Shown here piece by piece: positions 15,452-25,336 of a stretch of 28,053 nt of DNA. The position numbers and the translations under genes were made by a program. Source of the DNA: an uncultured Gammaproteobacteria bacterium (lineage in GTDB: Bacteria > Pseudomonadota > Gammaproteobacteria > Pseudomonadales > Azotimanducaceae); the NCBI GenBank assembly GCA_913043075.1, contig CAJWLI010000001.1, positions 1 through 28,053 on the forward strand. Reading direction: 5' to 3'. The notes beneath the pieces were generated by a model that did no database searches, was not told where the DNA came from, and was given only the letters and a program-made list of their open reading frames with translations. Position 1 is the first letter of the stretch. The number at the start of each line of letters is the position of its first letter.

Positions 15452-17248
15452 CTACGCTACTTTTTCTGCTCGCCTTAGCTTTTCTGTGAGTACGTTCAAT
15501 TCATTCTCCAGTTCTTTCGGTACTTTATCTCCATAGGAGCTATAGTAATCACGAATTAAAGGTATTTCCTCTAGCCAACCATCAATTTCTACCTTGAGCA
15601 GGTTATCCAAGTCTCTTTCTGAAAGATTCAAACCCTCAAGGTCAATGCTGTTAGGGCTTGGTAAATTACCTATGGGAGTTTCTATAGCGCTTGCTTTTCC
15701 TTCAATTCTATCGAAGATCCATTTTAGAACCCTTGAGTTTTCTCCAAACCCCGGCCAGACAAAATTCCCTTCTCCATCTTTTCTAAACCAGTTGACGTAA
15801 AAGATTTTCGGAAGGGAATCCTTGTCCTTTTTTCCCATATTAATCCAGTGTGACCAGTAGTCAGCCATGTTGTAGCCACAGAAGGGAAGCATGGCCATCG
15901 GATCCCTGCGAAGCTCCCCTATCTTGCCGTCGGCAGCCGCAGTTTTTTCGGAGGAAACTATCGATCCAAAAAAAGTCCCTTGGACCCAGTCTCTAGCTTC
16001 ATTCACTAGAGGCACAACCGTTGCTCTTCTACCTCCAAAGAGAATTGCACTAATAGGCACCCCAGAGAGTTCTTCCCACTCCTCTGCAATCACAGGACAT
16101 TGAGCTGCTGAAACGGTGAATCGTGCATTAGGATGAGCAGCGGGCTCATTGGACTTTGGGGTCCAATCATTCCCTTTCCAATCGATCAGATGATCAGGTG
16201 CTGGTCCCATGCCTTCCCACCAGACATCGCCATCATCCGTTTCTGCGACATTGGTGAAAATACAATCTTTTTCTAGACTTCGCATCGCATTCGGATTTGA
16301 CTTCATCCCTGTTCCTGGAGCGACTCCAAAAAACCCTGCTTCAGGGTTGATAGCATAAAGTCGCCCATCAGGTCCGAATTTCATCCAACATATATCGTCG
16401 CCTACCGTTTCCACCTTCCAATCTGGGATAGTTGGAATAAGCATTGCTAAATTTGTCTTGCCGCAAGCGCTTGGGAAGGCTCCCGCGATATATCTGGAAG
16501 TTCCCTCTGGGTTGGTAAGCTTGAGTATTAGCATATGCTCGGCAAGCCAGCCTTGCTCCTTTGCCATAGCGGAAGCTATTCTCAATGCAAAGCATTTCTT
16601 TCCCAAGAGCGCATTACCTCCATAGCCCGATCCAAAGGACCAGATTTCTTTTGTTTCAGGAAAGTGAGCTACATAAAGGTTTTCTGGATTGCATGGCCAG
16701 ATTGAGTCTTCGTCTTCACTCTCGAGCGGAACGCCAACTGAGTGAACGCAAGGAACAAACTCTCCGTCTCCGCCAAGCTTTTCAAGAACTTTTTCTCCTA
16801 CTCTAGTCATAATGTGCATACTTGCAACTACGTAAGGCGAGTCCGTAATTTCTACCCCAATGTGGGCTATTGGAGAACCAACCGGTCCCATCGAGAAGGG
16901 TATTACATACATTACCCTTCCTCGCATGCAACCTTTAAACAATCCATGAAGAGTAGCTTTCATTGTTTCGGGGTTTTCCCAATTATTATTTGGACCGGCT
17001 TCCCCTTCACTCTCGGAGCAAATATAAGTCCTGCTCTCGACCCTAGCTACATCAGCAGGATCAGAACGAACTAGATAACTGTTGGGTCTCTTTGTTTCAT
17101 TGAGTTTTCTGGCTGCCCCGGATTTCAAAAGAAGATTCATCATCTGGTTATATTCTTCGGTGCTGCCATTACATATAACAAGAGAATCAGGCTCACAAAG
17201 AGATCTGATTTCTTCTAGCCAGTCAGCGAGACGCTCGTGTTTCAGCAT
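15452..17248 (-). CDS. pckG: Phosphoenolpyruvate carboxykinase (GTP)
   Basis: A 598-aa GTP-dependent PEP carboxykinase that converts oxaloacetate and GTP to PEP, GDP and CO2, the entry step of gluconeogenesis. The kinase-1a loop [10 protein letters not shown] is at residues 257-266, with the reactive Cys262 that distinguishes GTP-type from ATP-type enzymes. Also seen are [14 protein letters not shown] (about 207-219), [12 protein letters not shown] and [10 protein letters not shown]. Length is normal. The ATG at 17248 is preceded by AAGGA at good spacing. It is followed 8 bp later by an SDR gene. In a neighbourhood of acyl-CoA breakdown genes its role would be to feed TCA intermediates into sugar synthesis during growth on acids; this is inference. 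Confidence 0.96.
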   Translation of the reverse strand: MLKHERLADWLEEIRSLCEPDSLVICNGSTEEYNQMMNLLLKSGAARKLNETKRPNSYLVRSDPADVARVESRTYICSESEGEAGPNNNWENPETMKATLHGLFKGCMRGRVMYVIPFSMGPVGSPIAHIGVEITDSPYVVASMHIMTRVGEKVLEKLGGDGEFVPCVHSVGVPLESEDEDSIWPCNPENLYVAHFPETKEIWSFGSGYGGNALLGKKCFALRIASAMAKEQGWLAEHMLILKLTNPEGTSRYIAGAFPSACGKTNLAMLIPTIPDWKVETVGDDICWMKFGPDGRLYAINPEAGFFGVAPGTGMKSNPNAMRSLEKDCIFTNVAETDDGDVWWEGMGPAPDHLIDWKGNDWTPKSNEPAAHPNARFTVSAAQCPVIAEEWEELSGVPISAILFGGRRATVVPLVNEARDWVQGTFFGSIVSSEKTAAADGKIGELRRDPMAMLPFCGYNMADYWSHWINMGKKDKDSLPKIFYVNWFRKDGEGNFVWPGFGENSRVLKWIFDRIEGKASAIETPIGNLPSPNSIDLEGLNLSERDLDNLLKVEIDGWLEEIPLIRDYYSSYGDKVPKELENELNVLTEKLRRAEKVA

Positions 17249-17314
17249 TAATTTGGTCCTTTTTGCTAGCGATCAAATAACGATACCGGTGCATCGCATG
17301 GAAGCCTCAAGGAT

Positions 17315-17345
17315 AACTTATTAGAAGTTTCAAATCGACGATTTG
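17315..17345. terminator. Two adjacent small hairpins upstream of pckG
   Basis: Two inverted repeats lie almost back to back in the 101-bp gap after the acyl-CoA synthetase gene. One is AACTT-ATTAG-AAGTT (17315-17329). The other is CAAATC-GAC-GATTTG (17331-17345), starting about 4 bases after the synthetase stop on the minus strand. Neither has a T-tract, so intrinsic termination is uncertain. They could instead be a regulator site or an mRNA processing element. Confidence 0.25.
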
Positions 17346-17349
17346 TCTA

Positions 17350-19044
17350 TCAAAGAGCATTTTTTAGATCCAGGCTTTCCCGCAGCTCTCGTTTTAGGAA
17401 TTTTCCATTCGCGTTCCGAGGAAGCGGTGACTCATTAAACCAAATGTATTTAGGAACCTTATGTTTGGCCATGTGTGAGAAGCAGAACTCCCTAATTTCT
17501 GTCACTGTTTTTGTTGACCCTGGAACTATATAGATTACCGCACCGACTTCTTCCCCAAGTCTGTCGTCTGGAACACCAAAAACCGAACATTCTGAAATTT
17601 CTGAAATTTTATGCAAGGTTGTTTCAACCTCTGAGCAATAGATATTTTCTCCTCCTCGAAGAACCATGTCTTTTACCCTGTCGACTATAAATATAAACCC
17701 TTCCTCGTCGCATCTGGCTACATCCCCAGTGTGGAGCCATCCATCGGTAATAGCTTCTCTCGTCGCGTCGGGTCGATTGATATATCCCTTAATAACTGGC
17801 GCGCCCCTGACCCATAGTTCTCCGTCATGGCCGTTTGGCTGTTCCGTTCCATCGGCATTCACAATTTTTGTTTCAAAAACAGGCATGGCAGGACCACAGC
17901 TTTCTGGTTTATCTAAAAAAAATATTCCAGCAATGGACGTAATGATGCCGCAGGTTTCAGTCATCCCATAACCTGTGCTTGGGCGAGCCTCTCCCGAGGA
18001 ATCAATTTTTTCCACAAGATCGGGCTGCAACTGCGCTCCACCTCCACCTAGATTTAACAGCGAAGAGGTGTCGTACTTTTTAAATTCTGGATGACTGAGC
18101 AATTCGCGAGACATAACCGGCACCCCCGACATCGAGGTTATCTTTTCTCGTTCTATCAGCCTGAGTGCTTCACTCGCATCCCAGCGATACATATGAACTA
18201 ATTTCCCTCCTGCAATCGTAGTCATGTGGGCAACACAATTGTTTGCGGTTACGTGAAACATCGGAGTGGTAACCAGAGCGCTTGGAGTGGGAGTGTCTTT
18301 TGGGTTGGGTTCGGGAACCATCTGAGTGCGGCACGTAGCTGACAAACTGAGTTGTCCCGCAAAGGCGAGGTTCATAATATTGTGTACGCATCCCCGGTGA
18401 GTCAGTTGAGCTCCCTTGGGATAACCGGTTGTGCCAGACGTATAAAAAATGCATGCATCATGATCTGGTTCAATATCAACTTCCGGCGAAGCAGCCGAAC
18501 TTTCCTTCACTTCTTGATAGTCTATAACGCTGGGCTGTCCTTTTTCTGTTCTGACTCCTACAACTTTCATTCCTGCAAAGTCGGAGTTAATTTCGAAAAA
18601 TCGCTGAAGACGCTCGCTATCTGCAAAAAGCACTTTCGGCTTCGAGTCTGAGAGCCCATATTCCATTTCATCTGCGACCCACCAAGCATTCATCCCTACT
18701 ACAACGATTCCAGTAGTGACACAGGCCCAGTAGATGAGAATCCACTCAGGATAGTTTCTCATGGCGATGGCTACCCTATCTCCTTTAGAGATGCCTTGAT
18801 TTCTAAGCCAACTAGCAACAGAGGACACTTCTTGGTGAGCTTGGTCGTAGGTCCAGCGCTGATCTTCAAAGACAAGATATTCTGAGGCAGCAAACTCCTT
18901 TGTTGGCTGCCATATGTCTCGAAGGTTGCTAGGCGCCTTGTCATAGATACGCATAGGTGACCCTCTCACTTCGATTTCCTTAACAGAAAAAGGCCCGTCT
19001 TTTTCGGTAAGTTCTTCCCACACTTCCTTGTAGATTTTATACAT
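17350..19044 (-). CDS. Acyl-CoA synthetase (AMP-forming)
   Basis: A 564-aa ANL-superfamily ligase that activates a carboxylic acid with ATP and CoA, going through an acyl-adenylate. Motifs in order are the P-loop YTSGTTGYPKG at residues 201-211, GYGMTETCG, WLHTGDVARCDEEGF, the hinge DRVKDMVLRGGENIYCSEVE and catalytic Lys548 in NANGKFLKREL. An N-terminal extension of about 45 residues (SPMRIYDKAPSNLRDI) is typical of the fatty/complex acid FadD-like branch. The substrate is probably a medium/long or cyclic acid, and this cannot be refined by eye. It is divergent from the class III CoA-transferase gene with a shared 79-bp upstream region. It would supply the first CoA thioester for the ACAD, hydratase, SDR and thiolase in the window. 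Confidence 0.93.
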   Translation of the reverse strand: MYKIYKEVWEELTEKDGPFSVKEIEVRGSPMRIYDKAPSNLRDIWQPTKEFAASEYLVFEDQRWTYDQAHQEVSSVASWLRNQGISKGDRVAIAMRNYPEWILIYWACVTTGIVVVGMNAWWVADEMEYGLSDSKPKVLFADSERLQRFFEINSDFAGMKVVGVRTEKGQPSVIDYQEVKESSAASPEVDIEPDHDACIFYTSGTTGYPKGAQLTHRGCVHNIMNLAFAGQLSLSATCRTQMVPEPNPKDTPTPSALVTTPMFHVTANNCVAHMTTIAGGKLVHMYRWDASEALRLIEREKITSMSGVPVMSRELLSHPEFKKYDTSSLLNLGGGGAQLQPDLVEKIDSSGEARPSTGYGMTETCGIITSIAGIFFLDKPESCGPAMPVFETKIVNADGTEQPNGHDGELWVRGAPVIKGYINRPDATREAITDGWLHTGDVARCDEEGFIFIVDRVKDMVLRGGENIYCSEVETTLHKISEISECSVFGVPDDRLGEEVGAVIYIVPGSTKTVTEIREFCFSHMAKHKVPKYIWFNESPLPRNANGKFLKRELRESLDLKNAL

Positions 19045-19075
19045 TTACTTTAGCGCTTATTTGAGAATTTTGGTT

Positions 19076-19104
19076 AAGATATGCGTTCTGAGGTTTTGTT
19101 GCAA
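19076..19104 (-). promoter_or_regulatory. Candidate promoter for the acyl-CoA synthetase gene
   Basis: On the minus strand TTGCAA (19104-19099) and TATCTT (19081-19076) are spaced by 17 bp, giving a leader of roughly 25-30 bases before the ATG at 19044. Both boxes match consensus at four of six positions. Confidence 0.33.
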
Positions 19105-19110
19105 TCAACT

Positions 19111-19115
19111 GGGAG
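19111..19115 (+). promoter_or_regulatory. Ribosome-binding site deciding the CoA-transferase start
   Basis: GGGAG lies 8 bases before a GTG at 19124. This favours that GTG over an in-frame TTG at 19061, which has no such site and would add 21 unusual Cys-rich residues. Confidence 0.6.
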
Positions 19116-19123
19116 ATTTGCCT

Positions 19124-20307
19124 GTGAAATACCTTTTTGATGGATTAAAAGTCGTTGATTTAGCGAGCTTTTTAGCAGCGCCCGGTGCTGCAACCCTATT
19201 GGGAGATTTCGGCGCAGAAGTAATCAAGATAGAGCCCCCTAGCGGAGACGGTTATCGGCGACTTCATGGTAACTGGAAGTCAGATTACAACTGGCAACTT
19301 ACAAGTCGTAACAAAAGAGGGCTCTCTCTTGATATTCGTTCAAAACAAGGGAAAAAGGTTTTATTTCGTCTGTTAGAAGAGGCCGACATTTTAGTAACAA
19401 ACTTCAGATCCGATCAATTGACAGATTATGATTTAGATTTTGAGACGCTTCACGAATTCAATTCTCGTCTAATTCTGGCTCAAGTAACTGGATATGGAAA
19501 TCTCGGACCCGACTCCAATAAAAAAGGTTTCGATACGACAGCGTGGTTTGCCCAGACAGGGATTATGGAGCTGACAAGGCAGATGAATAATCCCCCGGCT
19601 TTCCCTGCCGGAGGAGTTGGAGATCATTCAACGGCCATGGCCCTTTTTGCCGCAATTCTAATGGCCATGCTGAAACGTGAGCACACGGGGAAAGGATCCT
19701 TTGTCGAAACTTCTCTTGTTGCAAATGGCTGCTGGGCTAACGGGATGGGGCTTCAGGGTGCTATTTCTGGTTTTGATCTGGGATCTTTCTTACAAAAAAA
19801 AACAAGAAGTCCCTTCGCAGATGTTTACGAGACTAGAGATGGTCGCTATATAACCCTAGTGCTGACCGATCCTGAAAGGGAGTGGCCTAGGTTAGCAAAA
19901 GCGCTGGGACAAGAGGATTGGCTTGAAGACGAAAGATTCTCTGAGCTCAAAAATTTATTCAAAAATAAGAGCTTGGCAAAGGAGATGTTTTCAAGAAAGA
20001 TAAAATCAATGCTTTTAAAGGATATCTGTCTTTGTTTGGACGAATATGATTTAACACATGGAGTAGTGGAGGATCTCACTTCAGTTGTCCAAGATGCACA
20101 CCTTATCGAGAATGGGATAATTACGTCTACGGAATCAGAAGATCCAAATTTTAAATGGACTGTGGCTAATCCCATCAAAGTTTCTGGCGAAATGACTCGG
20201 CCTGTTTCAGACCCGCCATACAAAGGTCAACACACTCGCTGCGTCTTAGAGGAGCTTGGCTTCTCCGCCGATGAGATTGATCAGTTATACTCCGACGGTG
20301 TGATTTT

Positions 20308-20311
<4 letters not shown>
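19124..20311 (+). CDS. Class III CoA-transferase (CaiB/BaiF family)
   Basis: A 395-aa CoA-transferase of the CaiB/BaiF/Frc family, moving CoA between acids, or acting as a racemase-type member. With the GTG start the protein opens MKYLFDGLKVVDLASFLAAPGAA, the usual family N-terminus. LLGDFGAEVIKIEPPSGD follows at 25-42, then RNKRGLSLD, and KGFDTTAW with the likely catalytic Asp137. The C-terminal third carries ANPIKVSGEM and LGFSADEID as expected. It is divergent from the acyl-CoA synthetase gene, suggesting joint regulation of two alternative activation routes. Its TAA shares the bases TTAA with the stop of the converging quinone-oxidoreductase-like gene. Donor and acceptor acids are unknown; Mcr-like racemase activity is a less likely alternative. 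Confidence 0.9.
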
Positions 20312-21327
<1,016 letters not shown>

Positions 21328-21392
21328 ATAATCAAGCACCCTTAAAACTGATAATTTATCACAATCTTGGTAACCTTTTGGAGTCAACCTCT

Positions 21393-21398
21393 GAGGAG
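21393..21398 (+). promoter_or_regulatory. Ribosome-binding site deciding the kinase start
   Basis: GAGGAG lies 6 bases before TTG at 21405. This supports that start over an in-frame TTG at 21378, which has no site and begins inside the divergent gene's upstream region. Confidence 0.55.
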
Positions 21399-21404
21399 AG
21401 ATTA

Positions 21405-22430
21405 TTGATTGAAGGCATCAACCATGAGCTAGTTTCCGATTGGCTAAAAAAGGAAATCTCGGAACTTTCAATGCCACTGTCTTTTTCGTTGATAGCAGGA
21501 GGCCATTCCAATCTTACCTTTCATTGCGAGGACAGCTCTGGTCGGTCTCTCGTCCTGCGACGTCCTCCGTTAGGAGAAATTCTCAATTCTGCGCATGATA
21601 TGGTTAGAGAGCACAAGATAATCTCATCTCTTAAGAACACTGCAGTTCCGGTTCCTGAAACGCTTGGGCTTTGCGAAGATGGCTCTATTAATGGTGCAGA
21701 TTTTTATACGATGGACTTCGTTGAGGGCGATGTCTTAAACGACTCGGTTATTTCCTCCTCTCTCTCTGTAGACGACAAACAATCAATAAGCAGAGACGTT
21801 GTGGAAATACTATGTTCTTTGCATGCGATTGATCCAGATGATGTTGGGCTCGGTGACCTCGGTAGGAAGGACAGTTATCTTAGTCGACAAATAAAAAGAT
21901 GGGTCGCTCAGTGGAATGCCTCAAAAACTCACGAAATTCCTGAGATGGAAGAAAGCTGTGAGCTTTTGCTTCAAAACCTTCCAGAACAAATTGGGTCGGC
22001 CATAGTTCATGGCGATTTTAGATTAGGAAATATGATCGTTTCCGGTGGCCACGTCAGAGCTGTCTTGGATTGGGAACTTTGCACTTTGGGGGATCCCTTA
22101 GCTGATTTGGGTTACGTTCTAAACAATTGGCTTACTCTTGAAGAGGTCCCAGAACCAGGAGAGGGAGATCAGGCTCCAACTGCAGCGGGAGGTTTCTTTT
22201 CACGAGAAGAATTTCTTAATGTTTATGCCAATAAAACTGGAAGGGATATTTCTAAGGTTAACTACTATCGGGCATTCTCTCACTGGCGTCTGGCTGCTAT
22301 CGGACAAGGTGTTTATAAGAGATATCTAGTTGGTGCTATGGGAAGTGAACGAGAGTTAGATTTAGAGAAACAAAAGGACAGTGTCTCTCGAAGAGCTGCG
22401 GCAGCATTAGAGCTCTTGTCAACGACTTAA
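21405..22430 (+). CDS. APH-fold phosphotransferase, ACAD10/11 N-domain type
   Basis: A 341-aa aminoglycoside-phosphotransferase-fold kinase. The Brenner motif VHGDFRLGN puts catalytic D204 and N209 in place, with D222 in LDWELCTLGDPLADLGY as the Mg ligand. The N-lobe has LVLRRPPLGEILNSAHDMVREH (from residue 49), a block I associate with the kinase-like half of ACAD10/ACAD11 and with LvaA-type kinases, not with antibiotic resistance enzymes. In those systems the kinase phosphorylates the 4-hydroxyl of 4-hydroxyacyl-CoA and an ACAD-fold partner removes the phosphate. An ACAD gene of the fitting type lies 1.6 kb away. The start is TTG at 21405, chosen by its ribosome-binding site. It ends in a TTAA shared with the converging SirB1-like gene. 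Confidence 0.85.
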   Translation: MIEGINHELVSDWLKKEISELSMPLSFSLIAGGHSNLTFHCEDSSGRSLVLRRPPLGEILNSAHDMVREHKIISSLKNTAVPVPETLGLCEDGSINGADFYTMDFVEGDVLNDSVISSSLSVDDKQSISRDVVEILCSLHAIDPDDVGLGDLGRKDSYLSRQIKRWVAQWNASKTHEIPEMEESCELLLQNLPEQIGSAIVHGDFRLGNMIVSGGHVRAVLDWELCTLGDPLADLGYVLNNWLTLEEVPEPGEGDQAPTAAGGFFSREEFLNVYANKTGRDISKVNYYRAFSHWRLAAIGQGVYKRYLVGAMGSERELDLEKQKDSVSRRAAAALELLSTT

Positions 22431-23266
22431 TGTATAACTGTTGGCTGGCGGGCAAAAGATGATAAGCGTTTAATCGCGATAGAGCGTATGTCTTCACTGA
22501 ACTCCTGATCTGTTATTATTTCTTTGTATTTTCTTTCTGCTTTAGGCTGGGCTCCTCGCATCTCGAATACGGCCCCTAATTGCAGTTCGAATTGGCTTTT
22601 TTTTTGCGAGAGAAGGATTTGGTTTTCAATGCAGCGTTGGCATTGTTTCCACTCTTTTTTCCTCCAGAAAATACTTTTCAGATTGTCAATTAATCGAACA
22701 AGAGTTTCTCTTTTTGTCGCCACTCGAAGATGAGTATTGTCGAGTTCCAAACGACCCCCGGAAATCTGTTTTAACAATGTTTTACAATCGTGTGTGTTGA
22801 GTTCTCTGCCAAAAAAAGGGTCGACTAGCGATCCGCCATCTTCTTTATATCGAACAAGAAAATGCCCTGGGAAGCCAATTCCCTCTACAGGGATATCTAA
22901 CCTAGCTCCAATAGACATCTGCAGTATAGCGAGGCTAATCGGGATGCCAACTCGATTATCGATTACTTTGTTTAGGTAACTATTAGCTGGGTCGAAATAA
23001 TTGCTTTTATTTCCAGCAAAACCGGTTTCTTTATAAAAAAAAGAAATCATGGCTTTTGCACCAGTTATTTCAGGTACGGATTGTCTGTAAAGATTAAAGT
23101 CTTCAGCAAGTGAATCGATCCTATTAAGATATTGCTGAATGCCAGCATCTTCTCCGATTTCAATAGCTAGCAGCAGCGCCGCCTCGTCAAGCGGAAGAAA
23201 TCCCTCTTCCATCAAAGCTATTTCAGTCAATCTTTTTTGAGCGAATCGGTTGGGATCACTATTCAT
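22427..23266 (-). CDS. SirB1-like transglutaminase-fold/TPR protein
   Basis: A 279-aa protein of the SirB1 family (transglutaminase-like fold followed by TPR-like helices). Blocks seen are FYKETGFAGNKSNYFDPANSYLNKVI-type sequence around residues 75-110, NRVGIPISLAILQMSIG, VEGIGFPGHFLVRY and VDPFFGREL; the C-terminal 80 residues are helical with IENQILLSQKK and the AQPKAERKYKEI repeat-like segment. The transglutaminase Cys is not evident, as is common in this family. Its function is not established. The ATG is 53 bp after the nitroreductase stop, so it may be the last gene of the minus-strand series that starts at trhO. No signal peptide is seen. Confidence 0.85.
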   Translation of the reverse strand: MNSDPNRFAQKRLTEIALMEEGFLPLDEAALLLAIEIGEDAGIQQYLNRIDSLAEDFNLYRQSVPEITGAKAMISFFYKETGFAGNKSNYFDPANSYLNKVIDNRVGIPISLAILQMSIGARLDIPVEGIGFPGHFLVRYKEDGGSLVDPFFGRELNTHDCKTLLKQISGGRLELDNTHLRVATKRETLVRLIDNLKSIFWRKKEWKQCQRCIENQILLSQKKSQFELQLGAVFEMRGAQPKAERKYKEIITDQEFSEDIRSIAIKRLSSFARQPTVIH

Positions 23267-23319
23267 AAAGCTGTTCTCTAAGGATCGCTAATCATCTTTT
23301 TCCGATCGGATTTACGAAA

Positions 23320-23994
23320 TCACCACTCATCAACATGCATTATTTCTTCAACGTCGGGCCTGTATGCCGGCTTGAAACTTGTTCCTTTTGTGTAGGCTAT
23401 CGGAATAAGGGCTATTTGCATAAATTCATCGTAAGGGATACCTATGAGTTCAGCTATCTCCTTTTCGTGCATCAGGTGCAAAGTAGTCCAAGCAGTCCCT
23501 ATCCCCCTGGCTCTGGCGGCGAGCATGAAACTCCAGGCGGCTGGTATGATAGACCCATAAAGAGCTGATTGTGCTAAAACATTGTTGCTCTCAGCATTGT
23601 CGGTCCTTCCAGCGATGCAAGGAATCATCATCACTGGCACTTTACCCATATTTTCGCCCAAATAATCGGCTGAAGAGGCAGATCTCTCCTGACTGTTCGT
23701 CAAATCTTTGTCGTCAGATTCCGAATGAAGTTTGTGAATAGCCATAGGCATCTCTTTGTAAAGGCTAAACGCTTGGCGATAGAGTTCTCCAATTTTCGCT
23801 CTCTTTTCGGGATCGGTTACAAATACGAATTGCCAGCTTTGAGAGTTTGAACCTGTGGGCGCCTGCACGGCCATCTCCATGCATTCTTTTACAACTTCCA
23901 TCGATAGCGATCGTTCTAAGTCAAGTCGCTTTCTGACTGCCCTAGTAGTGCTCAAAAGCTCATCATTGGAAAGACCTAATTGTGCGTGATTCAT
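23320..23994 (-). CDS. Nitroreductase-family flavoprotein
   Basis: A 224-aa FMN-dependent nitroreductase-fold enzyme, normally a homodimer using NAD(P)H. The N-terminal STTRAVRKRLDL carries the FMN-phosphate-binding arginines, followed by AVQAPTGSNSQSWQFVFVTDP (near 48-68), and the C-terminal half has ARARGIGTAWTTLHL and IGIPYDEF. This N-terminus differs from the RRSVR(x)F type of FbiB C-terminal domains. The ATG at 23994 has AAGGA at good spacing and lies 13 bp after the ACAD stop, so the two are probably cotranscribed. The substrate is unknown: a quinone, an enone or a nitro compound. A role in reducing dehydro-F420-0 is a low-probability idea listed in the findings. Confidence 0.88.
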   Translation of the reverse strand: MNHAQLGLSNDELLSTTRAVRKRLDLERSLSMEVVKECMEMAVQAPTGSNSQSWQFVFVTDPEKRAKIGELYRQAFSLYKEMPMAIHKLHSESDDKDLTNSQERSASSADYLGENMGKVPVMMIPCIAGRTDNAESNNVLAQSALYGSIIPAAWSFMLAARARGIGTAWTTLHLMHEKEIAELIGIPYDEFMQIALIPIAYTKGTSFKPAYRPDVEEIMHVDEW

Positions 23995-24007
23995 TTCTTT
24001 TTCCTTA

Positions 24008-25306
24008 TTACCAAGTTGCTATTTCTCGTTCTATTTGATCGCCATAAAGAGCGATGGCATCTTCTTGCCGACGTGGAAGGCTATATGAAGGGAAAAGGTC
24101 CTGAGAGGGTTCGTAATCTCTCAGGACTTGCCTAGCTACGGTTACTTTGTGTACCTCTGTTGGTCCGTCTGCAAGCCCCATTGCATAGGAGCCGATGAGC
24201 ATGGAGGTAAAGGGCATTTCGTTAGAAATTCCAAGCGAACCGTGAATGTGGAGCGCTCTGGATACTACGTCATGATATACCTTTGGCATCGCAGCCTTGA
24301 TTGCAGCGATATCTTTTCTGACCTTTAAGTAGTCATTATACTGATCTATTCTCCAAGCGGTTCTGAGCACCAATAGTCTAAACTGTTCCATCTCTATCCA
24401 AGAATCCGCTATTTTTTCCTGTACCATCTGTTTGTCTGCCAGTATTTCACCCTTTGTTTGCCTAGATAGCGCTCTCTCGCACATCATGTCGAAAGCTTTC
24501 TTGATTTGACCCAAGGTCCTCATTGCATGATGAATCCGCCCTCCACCTAAGCGGGTTTGGGCAACTGCAAACGCCTGACCTCTGGGTCCAAGCATGTTGC
24601 TTTTTGGAACTCGCACGTCTTCGTATCTAATGTACCCATGGGAACCTTTCCCCGGAGCTTCGGTTCCAACACCTACGTTCCTTAATATGTTTATTCCCGG
24701 AGTTTCAGCTGGAACAATGAATTGACTCATTCTTTGATGAGGAGCGGCTTCTGGGTCGGTTACTACCATAACTATAAGAAAAGAAGCATGTCTTGCGTTT
24801 GAGGAGTACCATTTTTCTCCATTAATTACATAATCATCTCCGTCTTCAACTGCCATACATTTGAACATGGTCGGGTCTGCACCGGCGTGAGGCTCGGTCA
24901 TTGAGAAGCAAGAAACAATTTCTCCATCAAGAAGTGGCTTAAGATATTTCTCTTTATGTTCCTCGGTTCCATAATGAGCTAGGATTTCTGCGTTACCCGA
25001 ATCTGGTGCCTGACATCCAAATACGATGGGGGCAAAGCGCGACGTTCCAAGTATTTCATTTAGTAAAGCTAGTTTGAGTTGGCCATAACCGGGCCCACCC
25101 AGATCAGGACCTAAATGGCAAGCCCAGAGCCCTCTATCTTTAACTTCTTCTTGGAGAGGCCGAACCAACTTAATGAAGTCGGGGTCATTAACCATATAGC
25201 TCTCGTTAAGGACTAAATCGAGAGGCGCAACTTTTTTGTCGACGAATTCGGTTGCCCAATCTAAAACACTTTGAAATTCTGGATCTGTATCAAAACCCCA
25301 ACTCAT
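24008..25306 (-). CDS. Acyl-CoA dehydrogenase (ACAD10/11-like)
   Basis: A 432-aa FAD-dependent acyl-CoA dehydrogenase-fold protein. Blocks in order: NAEILAHYGTEEHKEKYL (near 105-122), CFSMTEPHAGADPTMF (near 135-150), VINGEKWYSSNARH, GGGRIHHAMRTLGQIKKAFD, IHGSLGISNEMPFTS and GLADGPTEVHK near the C-terminus. The RIHHAMRTLG and ADGPTEVH pattern is typical of the ACAD10/11 and FadE-like 'acad11' group rather than short/medium-chain mitochondrial types. It may act on a 4-phosphoacyl-CoA made by the APH-fold kinase nearby, or be an ordinary acyl-CoA dehydrogenase. The ATG has GGAG upstream, 30 bp after trhO; the nitroreductase gene follows 13 bp downstream. Confidence 0.92.
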   Translation of the reverse strand: MSWGFDTDPEFQSVLDWATEFVDKKVAPLDLVLNESYMVNDPDFIKLVRPLQEEVKDRGLWACHLGPDLGGPGYGQLKLALLNEILGTSRFAPIVFGCQAPDSGNAEILAHYGTEEHKEKYLKPLLDGEIVSCFSMTEPHAGADPTMFKCMAVEDGDDYVINGEKWYSSNARHASFLIVMVVTDPEAAPHQRMSQFIVPAETPGINILRNVGVGTEAPGKGSHGYIRYEDVRVPKSNMLGPRGQAFAVAQTRLGGGRIHHAMRTLGQIKKAFDMMCERALSRQTKGEILADKQMVQEKIADSWIEMEQFRLLVLRTAWRIDQYNDYLKVRKDIAAIKAAMPKVYHDVVSRALHIHGSLGISNEMPFTSMLIGSYAMGLADGPTEVHKVTVARQVLRDYEPSQDLFPSYSLPRRQEDAIALYGDQIEREIATW

Positions 25307-25336
25307 TCGCTTACTCCTCTAAAAATATTTATTTCC

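Noticed and set aside
15094..15536. Open frames on the + strand opposite the second SDR and the end of pckG
   Set aside because: They are shadows of two well-supported minus-strand genes and have low-complexity Ser/Leu-rich translations.
19061..19123. Upstream TTG start for the CoA-transferase
   Set aside because: It adds a Cys-rich 21-residue stretch without family match and has no ribosome-binding site; GTG at 19124 has GGGAG upstream.
21405..22430. Aminoglycoside resistance kinase
   Set aside because: The APH fold is present, but the N-lobe blocks and acyl-CoA gene context fit the ACAD10/11-type family and not resistance enzymes.
23320..23994. Nitroreductase as the detached FbiB C-terminal domain
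   Set aside because: Its N-terminal arginine block differs from the FbiB type and it is cotranscribed with an ACAD gene 20 kb from cofE; kept only as a testable idea.
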